This document shows positions 1 to 11,421 of a DNA stretch of 64,000 nucleotides, piece after piece. Where the stretch lies: contig CAOLHI010000080.1 of assembly GCA_948474755.1 (NCBI GenBank), positions 1,384,001 through 1,448,000 on the forward strand, written 5' to 3'. This DNA comes from Ctenosaura bakeri (taxonomy: Eukaryota; Chordata; Lepidosauria; Squamata; Iguanidae). Positions within the stretch are counted from its first letter, which is position 1; the number at the start of each line of letters is the position of its first letter. Under the pieces are notes generated by a model. That model was not told the origin of the DNA and searched no databases. It worked only from the letters and a program-made list of their open reading frames with translations. The translations under genes were made by a program, and so were the position numbers.

Positions 1-55
1 ATCGCGCAACACTCCAGGCGTCCTTTCACATGGAAAATGCCATGCAGAAAGGGCC
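1..55. mobile_element. Fragment of MITE family 2 cut by the window edge
   Basis: Matches the terminal 55 bases of the 15624-16007 copy in reverse orientation (ATCGCGCAACACTCCAGGCG up to AGAAAGGGCC). The rest lies left of the window. Confidence 0.7.
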
Positions 56-1330
56 CAAGTCATGCTCTCTCAACCTAAGAGGAAGGCAATGTCAGACATT
101 CTCTGAATAAATCTTGCCAACAAAATCCTAGGATAGGATCACTATAACTCAAAGTTGGTATGAAGGCACATAACCACAAAGAAATATATAGGACTCGACT
201 ATAACTAATTCAGAAGGGTTATGAGTTATCTTCATGCTAACTTACATCTAATTATATCCTTAAACTTTATAACAATATTCTTCCAACTCACATGACTACT
301 TTTCTTCCACACATTCCTGAAGCCCACAGTAACTCAATCACTCCGTAGCACTCTATATATTTTTCCAATCTAGATTATCTATAATGTCACTGATGCAGTA
401 ACACATTGGAAGTGGTGTCTTGAGCTGACAGTTATTCAAGTAATTAGATCATCTTTGTAATTACTCACCTGCTGTGAGTCTGAAATTAGCAATTATTCAT
501 CCCTTGACCATTTTCCTTTGGAAATATGCTCTCAGTTCAGTCACAAATCTCCCTCTCCCAATTTATCTTGAATAAGAACCATTTGCAAGTAATTTGAGAT
601 ACTATGAAGGCTCCTGAATACTCTTAAATTTCTTAACCTTTCTCCGTAATTGGCTTCTAATTTTTAAATACTGAGTAATAATAGAGCAATGGGACTGCAT
701 TTTCATTTCATGTGATTATAGCTAACTACTTTGCCATCTGTAAAGAAGCCACTAACCATTGTTAAATTATATCTAATGTCAAAAAATATTCTGTTTCCTT
801 GCTGTTAGGAAATTTCTTTCATTAACTGTATTCAGATGCAACAAGAAGTCAGACTTCCAGAGAATCCTCGCTTACTGGAAAAAAAGCTACAAGCTGGTTT
901 ATGTGGTATGACTGCTGTTTCTTGCCTTCCTGCACTAGCTAAAGCAAATAACTATCTAGAAACAGAATGTGTGGCAAGTTGCCTAAACTACAATTCCTAG
1001 TTCGTTGCACTCTTCATGAATCAGAATCACAACTCTAGGTGTGTTCTTAGTTTACAAACTTGCTTCTTATGGATGACAACCCAGGATTCCCAAGAAGGTA
1101 ACACAGCACTGAAGCTTTCCTCCATGATCTTGACCATTTCCATGCAATCACAATATATTAAGTATTCTGTTTCTTGCAGTTGCTGGTGGGTGGAGCAGAA
1201 CTTGGATGATGATTTTTATAAAGCAACCAGTTACACTTATAAGCCCCAAAAGTGTTACAACTATAATTTCATTTTTAAAAACTCTTTTCTTTCTTGTCTC
1301 TCTAAAATAAATAAAATGATTACTTTTTAG
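56..1330. other. Intergenic, nothing recognised
   Basis: AT-rich, no repeat family or exon recognised by eye. Short frames at 1016-1384 on both strands show no domain. Confidence 0.5.
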
Positions 1331-1518
1331 TTGTTTTGAAAAAATATCTGACAACAATACGAGGCACGGCATGAGCAACCTCATGAACCATGATGTATCT
1401 GATTTGACTTCTGATGGGCCAGCTTGAGAGATGCTCCTTGCTGCAGTCCTGCAATGAGGAGAAATTTGATGGCAAAGTGCCAGCCAGAAGGATTTCTGGC
1501 TGGAGTTTTATCACACCA

Positions 1519-1580
1519 CCCAGACAAAGGGGGATTAGAGAATTATCGACCAGACAAAGGGGGATTAGAGAATTGTCGAT
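1519..1580. repeat. 30-bp tandem duplication
   Basis: CCAGACAAAGGGGGATTAGA and the following GAATTRTCGA occur twice in tandem, one mismatch. The recent duplication lies in an unassigned segment 1330-1700. Confidence 0.8.
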
Positions 1581-1847
1581 TTGGGTCCAGATTTCCCACT
1601 GTTTGCATTTACTTTTTAGTAAATGTTCTGGGAATGAGAAGAACCAAGGCAGTAGCACCTTGCCTTTGCCGTGAAACACACCTGTTTAGATTTTGAAGAT
1701 CTGATGTCCCTGTGCTGACAACCCAGTTTTTTAAAAAGAAGAATTGTTAACTAAACCTGGAAGTCATAAAAGCGAAGATTGGGACAGATTAGGACAGATC
1801 AGAGAAGTCTTTGTAGCTGCTTTCTTTCTACAGTCAAGAGCAGAGAA

Positions 1848-2089
1848 GGGGCCTTTCCACACTACACTGTTATAATGCTATCATTCCACTTTCAACATCC
1901 TATGGAATCCTGGAGTTTGCAGTTTATTCACATAGTATATGCACTTAAACTCTTAGTACTTCTGTTTTAAAAAAACACCAACTCTCAGCCAGAGAGCCAT
2001 TTGACCTCAGTAAACTACAAACCCCAGAATTCCACAGGATGTTGAAAATAAAATAATAGCACTATAACAGTGTAGTGCAGAAAGGCCCC
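1848..2089. mobile_element. Palindromic MITE family 1, copy with internal insert
   Basis: Inverted ends GGGGCCTTTCCACACTACAC and its partner at 2056-2089. The inner part matches the family core (ACTTTCAACATCCTATGGAA on the left). A 57-bp segment at 1931-1987 interrupts it and is itself inverted at 2136-2188. Confidence 0.75.
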
Positions 2090-2279
2090 TAGTCTCTTTA
2101 ACCCATAAGACTGGGATAGTTGAATTTAAAAACTGGGAGTTGGTGTTTTTTAAAAGAGAAAAACTAAGCATTTAAGTGCATATACTATCTGAATAGATTG
2201 TACAGATGTTTTCAGTTGGTGTTGTTTTCTTTGCTGCCACTAGCTAGACTCCAGGGAAGTGAACTGTTAACTCTATAAC

Positions 2280-2452
2280 TGCTGGATTAAGTGAGAAATG
2301 GAATCTTCCCTGAAACAGTTGTTTGAGGATGTTCTACAATGGACTATGGAGGAAACAAGCAGAGTATTCAAGAGCATGATGGACATTATGAGGCAGGAGT
2401 TAAAGAAATTGAGACAAGTAATAAGATATTTATGTATGGTATGTATGTATGT

Positions 2453-2496
<44 letters not shown>

Positions 2497-3822
2497 CACA
2501 CACACAAACACATACTGAACATGGAAGTGAAGCAAAGATGAAAACCAGATGATAAGACAAGCACAAACAGAGTCCATTGAGAGAGATTCCACTTTAAAAG
2601 AGATCTATGATCAGGAATTTTCAGTCTGTGAAAGGAAGATTACACCTCAAAGTGTAGAGAAGGGGGGTGAATTCAATGGACCCTGTAAGAAAACTAGACA
2701 AAACCAAGTTAAACCTGTCTGCATGACTGAAGGAGGAGTGAGAAGGATGTCAAAAACAAGGATGTTGTTCCAAGATTGTGATTTTGTGAAGCCATATGTG
2801 AAGGCTGATTTATTCTGTGAAACTGAAGGAAATGGAAAAATGTCTAAAATAAGAGTGCTGTCTTAAGATAGTACTTTCAAAATGTTATGTGAGAAGCAAT
2901 CAGGGAAAAGATGCTTTTGTGGGAAGGGAGTTTTAAATTCAAGATGAAGATTTGGCCAAATTAGGTTAACATGGTTACAGATTTAGGATGATAACTGTAT
3001 TGAGTATATGAATTCTGTAATGGTTTTCAGAACATAAAATGGTGTGGATGTATTTGGAAGCTAGTGGTGCTAGAAAGCATAATAGTTTCACAGTTTTAAC
3101 TAGTGAATATGTAGTTACAGATTTTAGATAAAGATAATGAATTGTGTTTATAAGGATTTGGTTATATTTGGAGGTAGGGATGTTATTATATATGCAATAG
3201 ATTCACACTATTAACTAATGAAAATCATAGGCAATTATGTCAGAAAGCAATTTTTAGAAAAATTAGTAACATTAAGGTATGCATAACTCAATTTTAAAAT
3301 CAACCAAAAACTTAGTTATCGTGGAAAAGGAGTGAAGTTGTATTTCATTAAGTAACAATTTTAACATAGTGATAGCTTCGTTATTGGCCAAGATCCTGCA
3401 TCATACTTTCATATGTTGTAATAAGTTGTAAAACAAGAAATATTGTGTTTCCTACATTAAAAGGAGAAAAGTTTATATGCGTTTTCTTTTAGAAAGTATG
3501 AATTGGGGGAGAGGGAAGACAAGAAGGCTAGATATTCTTTCTTGACAGTCGTGAAACAAGAGATAGGCTGTATTCCATCTGAAATGAATGGGAGGTCAGT
3601 TCTTTTCTGTTTGCTTTTCTTTTTTTCTTTTTTCTTTCCTCCTTTCTTTCCTTTCATTCTCTCTTTTTCTTTCTTTTACTCTTTAACTTTGAACTCATAC
3701 GATTGTTATGTTTGTTTAGATATTGCTTTTTTCTTCTTCTTTTACATATTCATTTATGTTTTTGTAATATTTTAATGTTTTGGGGGAAATGTTAATAAAA
3801 ATAAATATTAAAAAATGAACTA
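2280..3822 (+). mobile_element. L1-like retroposon remnant
   Basis: Degenerate reading frames (from 2298, and 2549-2866) precede an AT-rich 3' end with TTTTTGTAATATTTTAATG and AATAAAAATAAATATTAAAA at 3794-3820, like other L1 3' ends. An (AT)n run lies at 2455-2490. The proteins are not clearly ORF1 or ORF2. It may be a non-autonomous L1-derived element; the call is tentative. Confidence 0.4.
2455..2490. repeat. (AT)n microsatellite
   Basis: 18 AT units. It produces the Ile-Tyr reading frames on both strands, which are not genes. Confidence 0.9.
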
Positions 3823-3986
3823 TGGTGTATTCCTTGTCTACCATAGAGTGAGCCTGCATAACTCAATTTTGAAAACAACCAAATAGTTAGTTATAGTGCA
3901 AAAAGAGTGAAGTTCTATTTCATTAAGTAACAGTTTTAACATAGTGATAGCTTCATTATTGGCCAAGATTCTGCATCAGAAGCATA
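3270..3986. repeat. Direct repeat pair flanking an L1-like 3' end
   Basis: 3270-3411 and 3845-3986 are about 140-bp direct copies of roughly 88-90% identity, sharing GCATAACTCAATTTT and TTTAACATAGTGATAGCTTC and TTATTGGCCAAGAT. The 433 bp between them hold the L1-like tail. Too long for a target-site duplication. Confidence 0.75.
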
Positions 3987-5590
3987 ACTGCAATATCATA
4001 GTTATACTCCATCTCCTGATTTGACTTCCCACCAGCAAGTGACAAGGCACTGAAGAATAGTAATAGGACCCCACAGGACTCCCTGCATCTACTTCTTTCA
4101 CTGTCATTCATTGGCCAGAGCAAGCTGGTCATATTATCTTGCAGCATTCCACTTGCCAGCACCACAGAACTTGATCATGTGGGATAGTTAACTGGCTTTT
4201 AAGGTGGGTTTTAGGGGCATTTATGAACATGGTTAATAGTATCATGATCATAAATATGAACAGTTATGCCTGGCTTATGACATCATGGCTGATTAAAAAG
4301 AAGCCAGCCATTATTTGTAATTAATTATTTCCAGTCTCAAAGGAGAAGGTAAGCGGGAGTGAATGAGCTGCATGCCCCGGTAGACAACTCTCTTTTGATA
4401 AGCCATGAGTCTCCAGATGCACTCCATTCCTTGCACACACAATTTCAGTCAACGCTCAACACAGAGATATTCCCAGCTATTTCATTATTTCTTTTTGGTA
4501 CTTCTACTTATGGCTTTGTTTTGTCTCATGAACTGAACTGATTTTGCCAACTGAACTGGTCAAACAGACTTGCAGTATGTGGTGCTTCTTATTTACTTAG
4601 CAATAGGTGGAAAATGAATTTTATAGTGACCAACCAAGAAAGCAGATCTGCCAAGATACAAAACTGAATGGCAAGGCCAAACCAATCCAGATAAAGGGCA
4701 TTTTTTTCAAGATTTTAAAAGAGAAAAGAAAGGGAGCCAGGTCTTATCATCATTTAGTCAAGCTCCGTTTCCTGCTGTGCTAATGATCTTTTCTTAAGAA
4801 CTATTCCCATAAAGAATCTGTGTGACTTATATTTACTTGTACAGTTTCACAACATGAAAGACTGTTAATAAATGAAAGAGATAAGAATGGGAAAACACCC
4901 TGACAGGATTTATTTCCTTGTACACTGTAATATGGTTGACCCCAGAATGTCAAAGGATGTTTTTTATATAAGATTCATGTTACAGCAGAATGCCATTTTC
5001 TGTGTAAATTCATAAGAGTATGGCAATCATCCAAAATGTTTATGAAACACATTCGGGCAAAGAACGGTAAAGTGCTTTGGTTACAGAAGCAAGATGTTAC
5101 AGTAGCAAGGGGAAGAAACTAAAACACCGGCATACTAGATGTTACATTACAGCCACGAAGGAAGAAGACCCGACGCCCCCATCTCCTTGAGAACTGGGAC
5201 ATGGATTTACCTGAGAGAAGGCACTGTAAGGAAGGGGATGCTTCAACTCAGAGAAGCTCTCTCCTTTCAGCTAACTTGATCTTCTGCAATATTCTGTGCC
5301 TATGCTTTTAAGGCAAGCATTTTTTCCAGAGGATTAGCCCAAAATATGTTGCTACTTGAGGCAGAATAGCAAGGGGCATCTCTAGGCAATGTGCATGGCA
5401 TTTAATTATTTACTGAAATGTTGAAATATGTATATTCCGCCCTATAACCAAGGATTTCCTTAATGCTTGAAGGATATATGAAATACTCAAAATATGTCAA
5501 GTTAATTCTGGAACATGGGACAGGAAAATCCCTGAAGAACCTCTCTCTTTCCCTGGAAGCAACAATACAATAAAGAACAAAGCAAAGGAC
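3987..5590. other. Intergenic, mostly unassigned
   Basis: 4190-4270 resembles 34190-34270 (GGCTTTTAAGG followed by GGGTTT) and may be an old shared repeat. A LINE-end-like TATATTCCGCCCTATAACCA is at 5430. No gene seen. Confidence 0.4.
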
Positions 5591-5992
5591 AATTTTCTGT
5601 TCTTTCTTTCTTGCTTTTATTACAATTCTTTATTTTAAGAAACAAATATACAAATAAAACACTCCTTATTTCTTATCATTACATAAATTCCATCACCACA
5701 ATAGGTCTTACATACATTGAAAAAAAAGAAAATCACAAATATAAACGTAATCTAACTAAATCATTACACAATTTAATATTACCGTTTACTAATACTACTG
5801 ACACTTACTTTATTCTCTATACCTTCTTACCTTCCTTCCCTTATTCTTCTACATAATTTGAGGATGGTTATACATTACTTGTTGTTGACCAGCACTTATT
5901 GCACTATTCGTTAAATAATACCACTACCTTTCATGTACTTTTAAAGTTTACTCCCAAATTTACACTTCTGAATCTCCGATTTTACAAATCTC

Positions 5993-7138
5993 TTAATTAT
6001 ACCCTCCCCATTGGGCTTCCCAAAGGAGTTTTACTAAATTCCATTCTTCAGTAATCAGTTTTGTCGGTCTGTCATTTATAATTGATGTAAGCTCATCTAA
6101 TTCCCATAAATCATACAATTTCCATAACCAGTCCTCTACCGTAGGTATTTTCTTCGACTTCCCTAATTTTGCAAATACCAATCTTGCTGCTGTTACCATA
6201 TAAATCATCATTTTTCTCAAAGAATTCTTTTTGAAATATCTGTCATCCAACATATTCAATAAATATATTTCTGGACTTCTGGGAAATTTAATTTGTAATG
6301 CATTAATAATACATTCGTGTATCCTTTTCCAAAATTCCTTAGCTTTATCACATGATCACCATAAATGGTAGAACATCCCTTTCCTTGAACACTTCCAGCA
6401 TGTATCTTTCATGTTCTTATTTATTTTAGTAATTTGTACCAGTGTATAGTACCGACGATAGAAGAGCTTATAGTAATTTTCTTTTAAATTAATATTAACA
6501 CAGTATTTCTTCACATCCCTCCAGGAATTTTCCCATTTCTGCAACGGGATCAAGTGATCCAGATTCTTCGCCCATCCTATCATATTCTCTTTGATTGTTT
6601 CATCTTCCAAATATCAACTTAATAACAATTTATATATTTTACCTACCAAATGGTCTAAACCCGGTTTTAACAATTTCTCAAATTCCTTCTCCCTTATTTC
6701 AATTCCTTGTATTTTCTTATCCATTTTAAATCTTTCCTCTAGTTGCCTTTGCAATAACCAATGAGAAGTAATACCAACCTTAGCCAATTCTTCTTTATTT
6801 TTCCAAATTACATTTTCTCCCTGTATTTTTAATAACTCTCTATAAATTATCCATTTATTTAGTTGGGGCTTCTCTCTTCTATAAAATGCCTCATATGTGG
6901 AGACCCACAATGGTATTTTCCCATACAATTTATTTTTATATTGTACCCAAACTTTCGGCAACATTCTCCTTATAACATGATTATTGAATTCCTTATTTAC
7001 CTTTGCCTTGTCATACCACAAGTAGGCGTGCCACCCGAAGTAGAGATCTGCCCCTTCTAAATTCATTAATCTCCTATTTTCCAATTTAATCCAATCCATA
7101 ATCCAGCAAAGGCAACTGGCATGGAAATACAATTTCAA
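5993..7138 (-). pseudogene. L1 ORF2 C-terminal fragment (3' half)
   Basis: A single frame with two internal stops (near 6614 and 6356). It reads GFGLPDLKLYFHASCLCWI at the inversion junction, continues through the cysteine-rich CWKCSRKGMFYHLW region, and ends WEAQWGGYN at 5993. One stop replaces the second Trp expected after HLW, likely TGG to TGA. The 3' UTR and A-rich tail (as T/C on the plus strand) run to 5607. Confidence 0.88.
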
Positions 7139-7165
7139 ATCCGGTAGTCCAAATCCCCCTCTTTC

Positions 7166-8143
7166 TTGTATAAAATATTCACATCTATCCTGGCAGAGAG
7201 ACTAAAGAAGATTTTAAAAGTTTGGATTCATGAGGACCAAAATGGATTCTTGCCAGGAAGATCAATAAAAGATAATGTAAGAATGATATTGGACATAATT
7301 GAACATTATCATAAACATAATGAGAAGAAATTAGGATTGGTTTTTGTGGACGCCAAAAAGGCTTTCGATAATGTGAAATGGAAATTTATAATTGAGATAC
7401 TAGAAAAGGTGGACATGGAGAAAAGATTTATTGACTGGGTTAAAGTGATATATAATAACCAGACAGCAAAAGTGGTTATAAATGGGGAAAAGTCAGAGAA
7501 ATTTGAGATTAAGAAGGGTACAAAGCAAGGTTGCCCACTATCCCCCTTAATTTTTATAATGGTAATAGAAATATTAAAAATTAAGATTAGGCAGGATGGG
7601 GAAATAAAAGGAGTAAAGATTGGAAAGATTGGAAATCAAATGTATAAGTTAAGGGCATTTGCGGACGACCTTGAAGTTATGTTAGACAACCTGGTTAAGA
7701 GTGTGTTAAGACTGATCAAGGTCCTCGATGAATTTGGGAGAGTTGCAGGTTTTAAGGTAAATATGGAAAAGACAACAATGTTAACTAAGAATATGTCAAA
7801 AAAAAGAAGAGATGGAGATTGAAGGTTTAACCAATTTTAAAATATCAAAGAAAGTACGGTATCTGGGAGTTAATATTACCGACAGGAGTAAGGATTTGTT
7901 TGATAATAACTATAAGAGAATTTGGGGAGAGACAAAGGAAAATTTGAAGAGATGGTCAAAACTGGATTTATCTTTGATGGGATAAACGATTAAAATGAAT
8001 ATTTTACCAAAAATGATATTTTTGTTTCAAAATTTACCGATTATTGTGAACAATGTACCGTTTAAACAATGGAAAAAAGACCTATCGAAGTTTGTGTGGA
8101 ATGGTAAAAAACTGAGAATAAAATGGAAGGTGCTAAAAGATGT
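7166..8143 (+). pseudogene. L1 reverse transcriptase fragment (inverted half)
   Basis: The reading frame YKIFTSILAERLKKILKVWI to KKRRDGD shows QNGFLPGR, VDAKKAFDNV, KQGCPLSPLIF and the active site FADD. A frameshift at an A-run near 7800 is followed in another frame by KKVRYLGVNITD, WSKLDLSLMG, a TAA stop, TIKMNILPKMIFLFQNLPI and WKKDLSKFVWNGKK. It is truncated at the RT fingers on the left and at the inversion breakpoint on the right. Confidence 0.9.
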
Positions 8144-8528
8144 ATAAGAAATTTTCTGTTCTTTCACGACAACCAAAATCTGCCATCTGAGGTGCCTTCT
8201 TCATGCTATCTAATGCTGTTCTTCCATTAGGAAGTGGAGGATGGCCACCTAAGGTTGCCAGTTTTAGGTGCCATGAAACAGTATCACAGAGATGGTTATT
8301 TAATGCGGTGTTGTTATTATCTTTCTTGCCCAAAAGAGATAATTTCTGCTTCAGATGCCAAAATAGCTTGACACATCTGGGGTACTAAGCACCTTAGGGG
8401 ATGGTGGTGGAGAAAATTTTCCTCTCATGGTAAGCAAGTTTCTCCAGACTTTTCATCATTTTGATTGTCCTTATCTGCACCCTTTCTAACTCCACAGCAA
8501 CCTTTTTTCAGGCGCAATGAATAGAGCA

Positions 8529-8550
8529 GACACACACACACACACACACA
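8529..8550. repeat. (CA)n microsatellite
   Basis: Eleven CA units followed by a short TATATACATACATA run. Confidence 0.85.
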
Positions 8551-8984
8551 TATATACATACATACGGCCATTTGATAGCTCTTGACTTGCCAAGGTTGCA
8601 TCCTAATCCTGGGATTAATCCCTAATCCTAGGATTTCTAGGTTCATGAGGCACTTGATTTCAAACATGCAAGTCCCAGGTTTCTACAGGATGGAACCATG
8701 AGAGTTAAAGTGGAATCATAGTGCTATAACTGTGTAGTATGAAAATGTCTCAGCAGTAGTAATTAAAGTCATATCAAAGTGCTCTCATTTTATTTATCAA
8801 ACTATAAACTATAATTATGGATACACCCCAAAACTGTGCCCCAGAAGTTTTCCAAATATAACCATGCTATGGATTTGTATAAGAGCAGTATAATGTTGGC
8901 AGTTTTATTCTGATTCCTTTTCTAATTATTCCCAACATGAAATTTGTCCTTTTTTTTTTAATAGTAGTTGCACACTGCTTGACA

Positions 8985-9148
8985 TTGTCATCAAGCTAAA
9001 ATGGGCTGTCACTATCCCCTAGAGTTTGGTTCCAGGACTCCCATAGACACCAACATTTCTGGATGCTCAAACCCCATTACGTGCAATGGTGTAGAAAAAT
9101 GGTGTCCCTTATATAAGACAGCAAAATCAAACCTTTCTTTTAAAATAT

Positions 9149-9195
<47 letters not shown>

Positions 9196-9272
9196 TGGAA
9201 TATTTTCAACCTGTAGTTGGTTGAATCTATTGATGCAGAATCCACATATATGGAGGGCCATTTGTATCTACC
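8985..9272. mobile_element. Tigger-like (pogo) MITE with (ATTT)n
   Basis: Left side TTTGGTTCCAGGACTCCCAT and right side TGCAGAATCCACATATATGG followed by AGGGCCATTTGTATC match the ends of Tigger-type elements as I know them. A (TTTA)n array sits at 9148-9196. Confidence 0.5.
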
Positions 9273-10011
9273 ATAATCCTGAGATCTCTTTGGTCATTTG
9301 CTGTCAGCTCTAGAGCTTGGATGTGTTACTTTTATGAACAACAACAGCCAGAATCCCCCCTGCTTGCATGTCTACTGGTAATTTTTCAAAGTTCTAGCGA
9401 GCTCAGATCCATCAGTATCCACATATACAAAGAAAGAGAGAGAAAGTGGTGAATTTCTGTGCCCATATGCACCACACTACACATGTTCACATTAAATCTC
9501 ACGTGTTGTTTAGTGTTCATTCCACCAGCTTGAAGAGATCCACCTTCACCACCTATTTTTGTTCCCACCATGTCATTTACCTAGTAATTTGTGGTGTCAT
9601 CAGCAAATGTGGTCACCTCACTATTGAGCCTTAATGAAAGGTCATGATGAGCAAGTTAAGAGGCTTTATTCCCAGTACCCTTGTCCCTCAGTTTTAAGAA
9701 TTTACCACACATACACATAAACATGTGTCTGTGTGTGCATATCTATAATTTTTCAGATTCAGTTTTAATACACCTAAACTAAATGTATCTCTAGAGAAGC
9801 AAAAGTTAGTTTTGATTTCTCATACTCACTAAGGCATTTGCAAGCTTAATCTTTCCAAATCTAATGACCTAAAGTAGGACACTGGCTGAATTATTTCTTG
9901 CAGTAACACAGGCTAAATCCTCTTTCCAATTTAGAGATGATTAACTTAAATATTTTGCAAATAACATGTGGCAAAGCAAACAGAAAGCCACACCTCTCTA
10001 GAGATAAACCA

Positions 10012-10018
10012 TATAAAA
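10012..10018 (+). promoter_or_regulatory. TATA box of the SRCR gene
   Basis: TATAAAA lies 50 bases before the start codon, giving room for a transcription start near 10040. A CCACACC (KLF-type) motif at 9988-9994 and a GATAA motif at 10002-10006 lie just upstream. The arrangement fits a tissue-restricted TATA promoter with a very short 5' UTR. Transcription itself is inferred. Confidence 0.6.
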
Positions 10019-10061
10019 ACCTCAGATATACATTCTGTTTTTAAAAAGACAACCCAGGACA

Positions 10062-10131
10062 ATGTCTGCTACCATGGCCCCTATACTGCTCTTCATGTTA
10101 CTGACAGAAATGCTTCATGGAGTTGTCTCAG
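10062..10131 (+). CDS. SRCR gene exon 1: signal peptide
   Basis: The ATG at 10062 opens 23 codons plus one base: MSATMAPILLFMLLTEMLHG followed by VVS. A hydrophobic core (APILLFMLL) and small residues near the end fit a cleaved secretory signal. The exon ends at a GTAATG donor in phase 1, the phase used by all later exons. An in-frame ATG at codon 5 is an alternative start that would still give a signal peptide. Confidence 0.75.
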
Positions 10132-11383
10132 GTAATGTGCCTAAGATCTTCCTGTATCTGTCTCTGCAAATCGAGAACTTTTTCAAGATTAAAGATTAAA
10201 TGAAGGTGAAAGTAGAACTGGAGTAGAAGAAGTTTAATTGCTGGGGATAATCTCGAGGCATTTACTCCAGTGACATGAACTTCAATGGTGCAATTAGGTA
10301 ATTTCAGAACTGGTGAAAAGCTGCTTCATTGGATTACAACATCTAGAATCCCCAGTTCTAGGCAGAGGTCAGGGTGGCTGGAAGAGTCGGGGAATTCTAG
10401 TGCTCTCAAAGCTCTGGGTAATTTTAGGACTTCACAGTCTTGAGGTGGGGTTAGATAGTAATGTGTACTGTGCAGTGTAGTAAGCTGATGCATTTGGGGG
10501 ATGTTGAAGTTTTAAAAAGGTGTGGCAGGAAAAGGAGGGTTGCTCAGCCTTTCGTTCCACTGCCATTTCTCCACTCATGCCATAAATGCCTATCTGAATT
10601 TGCTAAGATGCAAATACAATTGTGTTGAGATTGGAGCCTTCATGGTTACTAAGAGTGTTGAGGTCTGCAATCTAATTCATCTTCCACCTTTCTCATACTT
10701 ACACATGCATGCATGTTTCCCACGTGGAAAGCAAGTGAAAACAGAAATGGATTGTTGTGTGTAAGTTCAAGAGTTCTAATGAAAGTATGACCCTTGTCAT
10801 CTCTGAAGATTCGCTGTGAGACAAAGTGTACCTTACCTCAGAAATCTGCACGTTTCAGGGCTCACAGTACATTTTGCACACATGAAAACTTGCCTAGTTT
10901 TTTTTAAAAAAATAAATGGAAAAATGTATGGGAAAATATATGCAAACATGCCTTCATCAGTGGGAGAAATGTGTACATTTCTGCTAACTGCCTGATATAC
11001 ATACCGTCAGCCCTCCACATTTGCAGGTTTCACTTTTGTGGATTTGATTATTCACGGATTATTTGCTGTCACTTCTGCTGCCTCCCTATGCCATTTTTAA
11101 TAAAGACCGCAAGCCTCACGAGATTGAGAAACTGCAAATGAGGCTTGTAAGTCCCTGTTAAAAATGGTGTGGGGCAGCAGCGGAGGTGGCAGTAAGCCCC
11201 ACCAGCCCCCCACTTCTGCTTTGCAAAGGAACTCTGATGTTTCAAAGGAATCCATGGTGAGTTGAATATGGTAATCATCCTTTTTTGTGTGTGTCAAATA
11301 TGGTTTGGGAGGGCCTTGTTATTTGTGGTTTTTCCATGTTTATGGGGGTCCTGTGCCCCTAACCTTAGCAAATGTGGAGGGAT

Positions 11384-11421
<38 letters not shown>

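Larger units (their letters stand above)
5591..8165. mobile_element. 5'-inverted (twin-primed) L1 insertion
   Basis: AATTTTCTGTTCTTTC occurs at 5591-5606 and 8150-8165 as a 16-bp target-site duplication. Between them, 5607 to about 7168 carries the ORF2 C-terminal part and 3' end on the minus strand, and about 7166 to 8149 carries the preceding RT part on the plus strand. The two halves meet in the same stretch of ORF2: the plus half ends KWKVLKDV and the minus half begins RGGFGLPDLKLYF, consecutive in L1 proteins. This is the classical twin-priming structure. The RT differs clearly from that of the 25-31 kb element, so a second L1 lineage is present. Confidence 0.92.
8166..10011. other. Upstream flank of the SRCR gene
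   Basis: Apart from the (CA)n and the Tigger-like MITE, I see no exon. 9275-9985 has no recognised repeat and would hold any proximal enhancer of the SRCR gene. Confidence 0.4.

Noticed and set aside
3270..3986. LTR retrotransposon
   Set aside because: The direct repeats do not start TG and end CA, and no primer-binding site or polyprotein lies between them.
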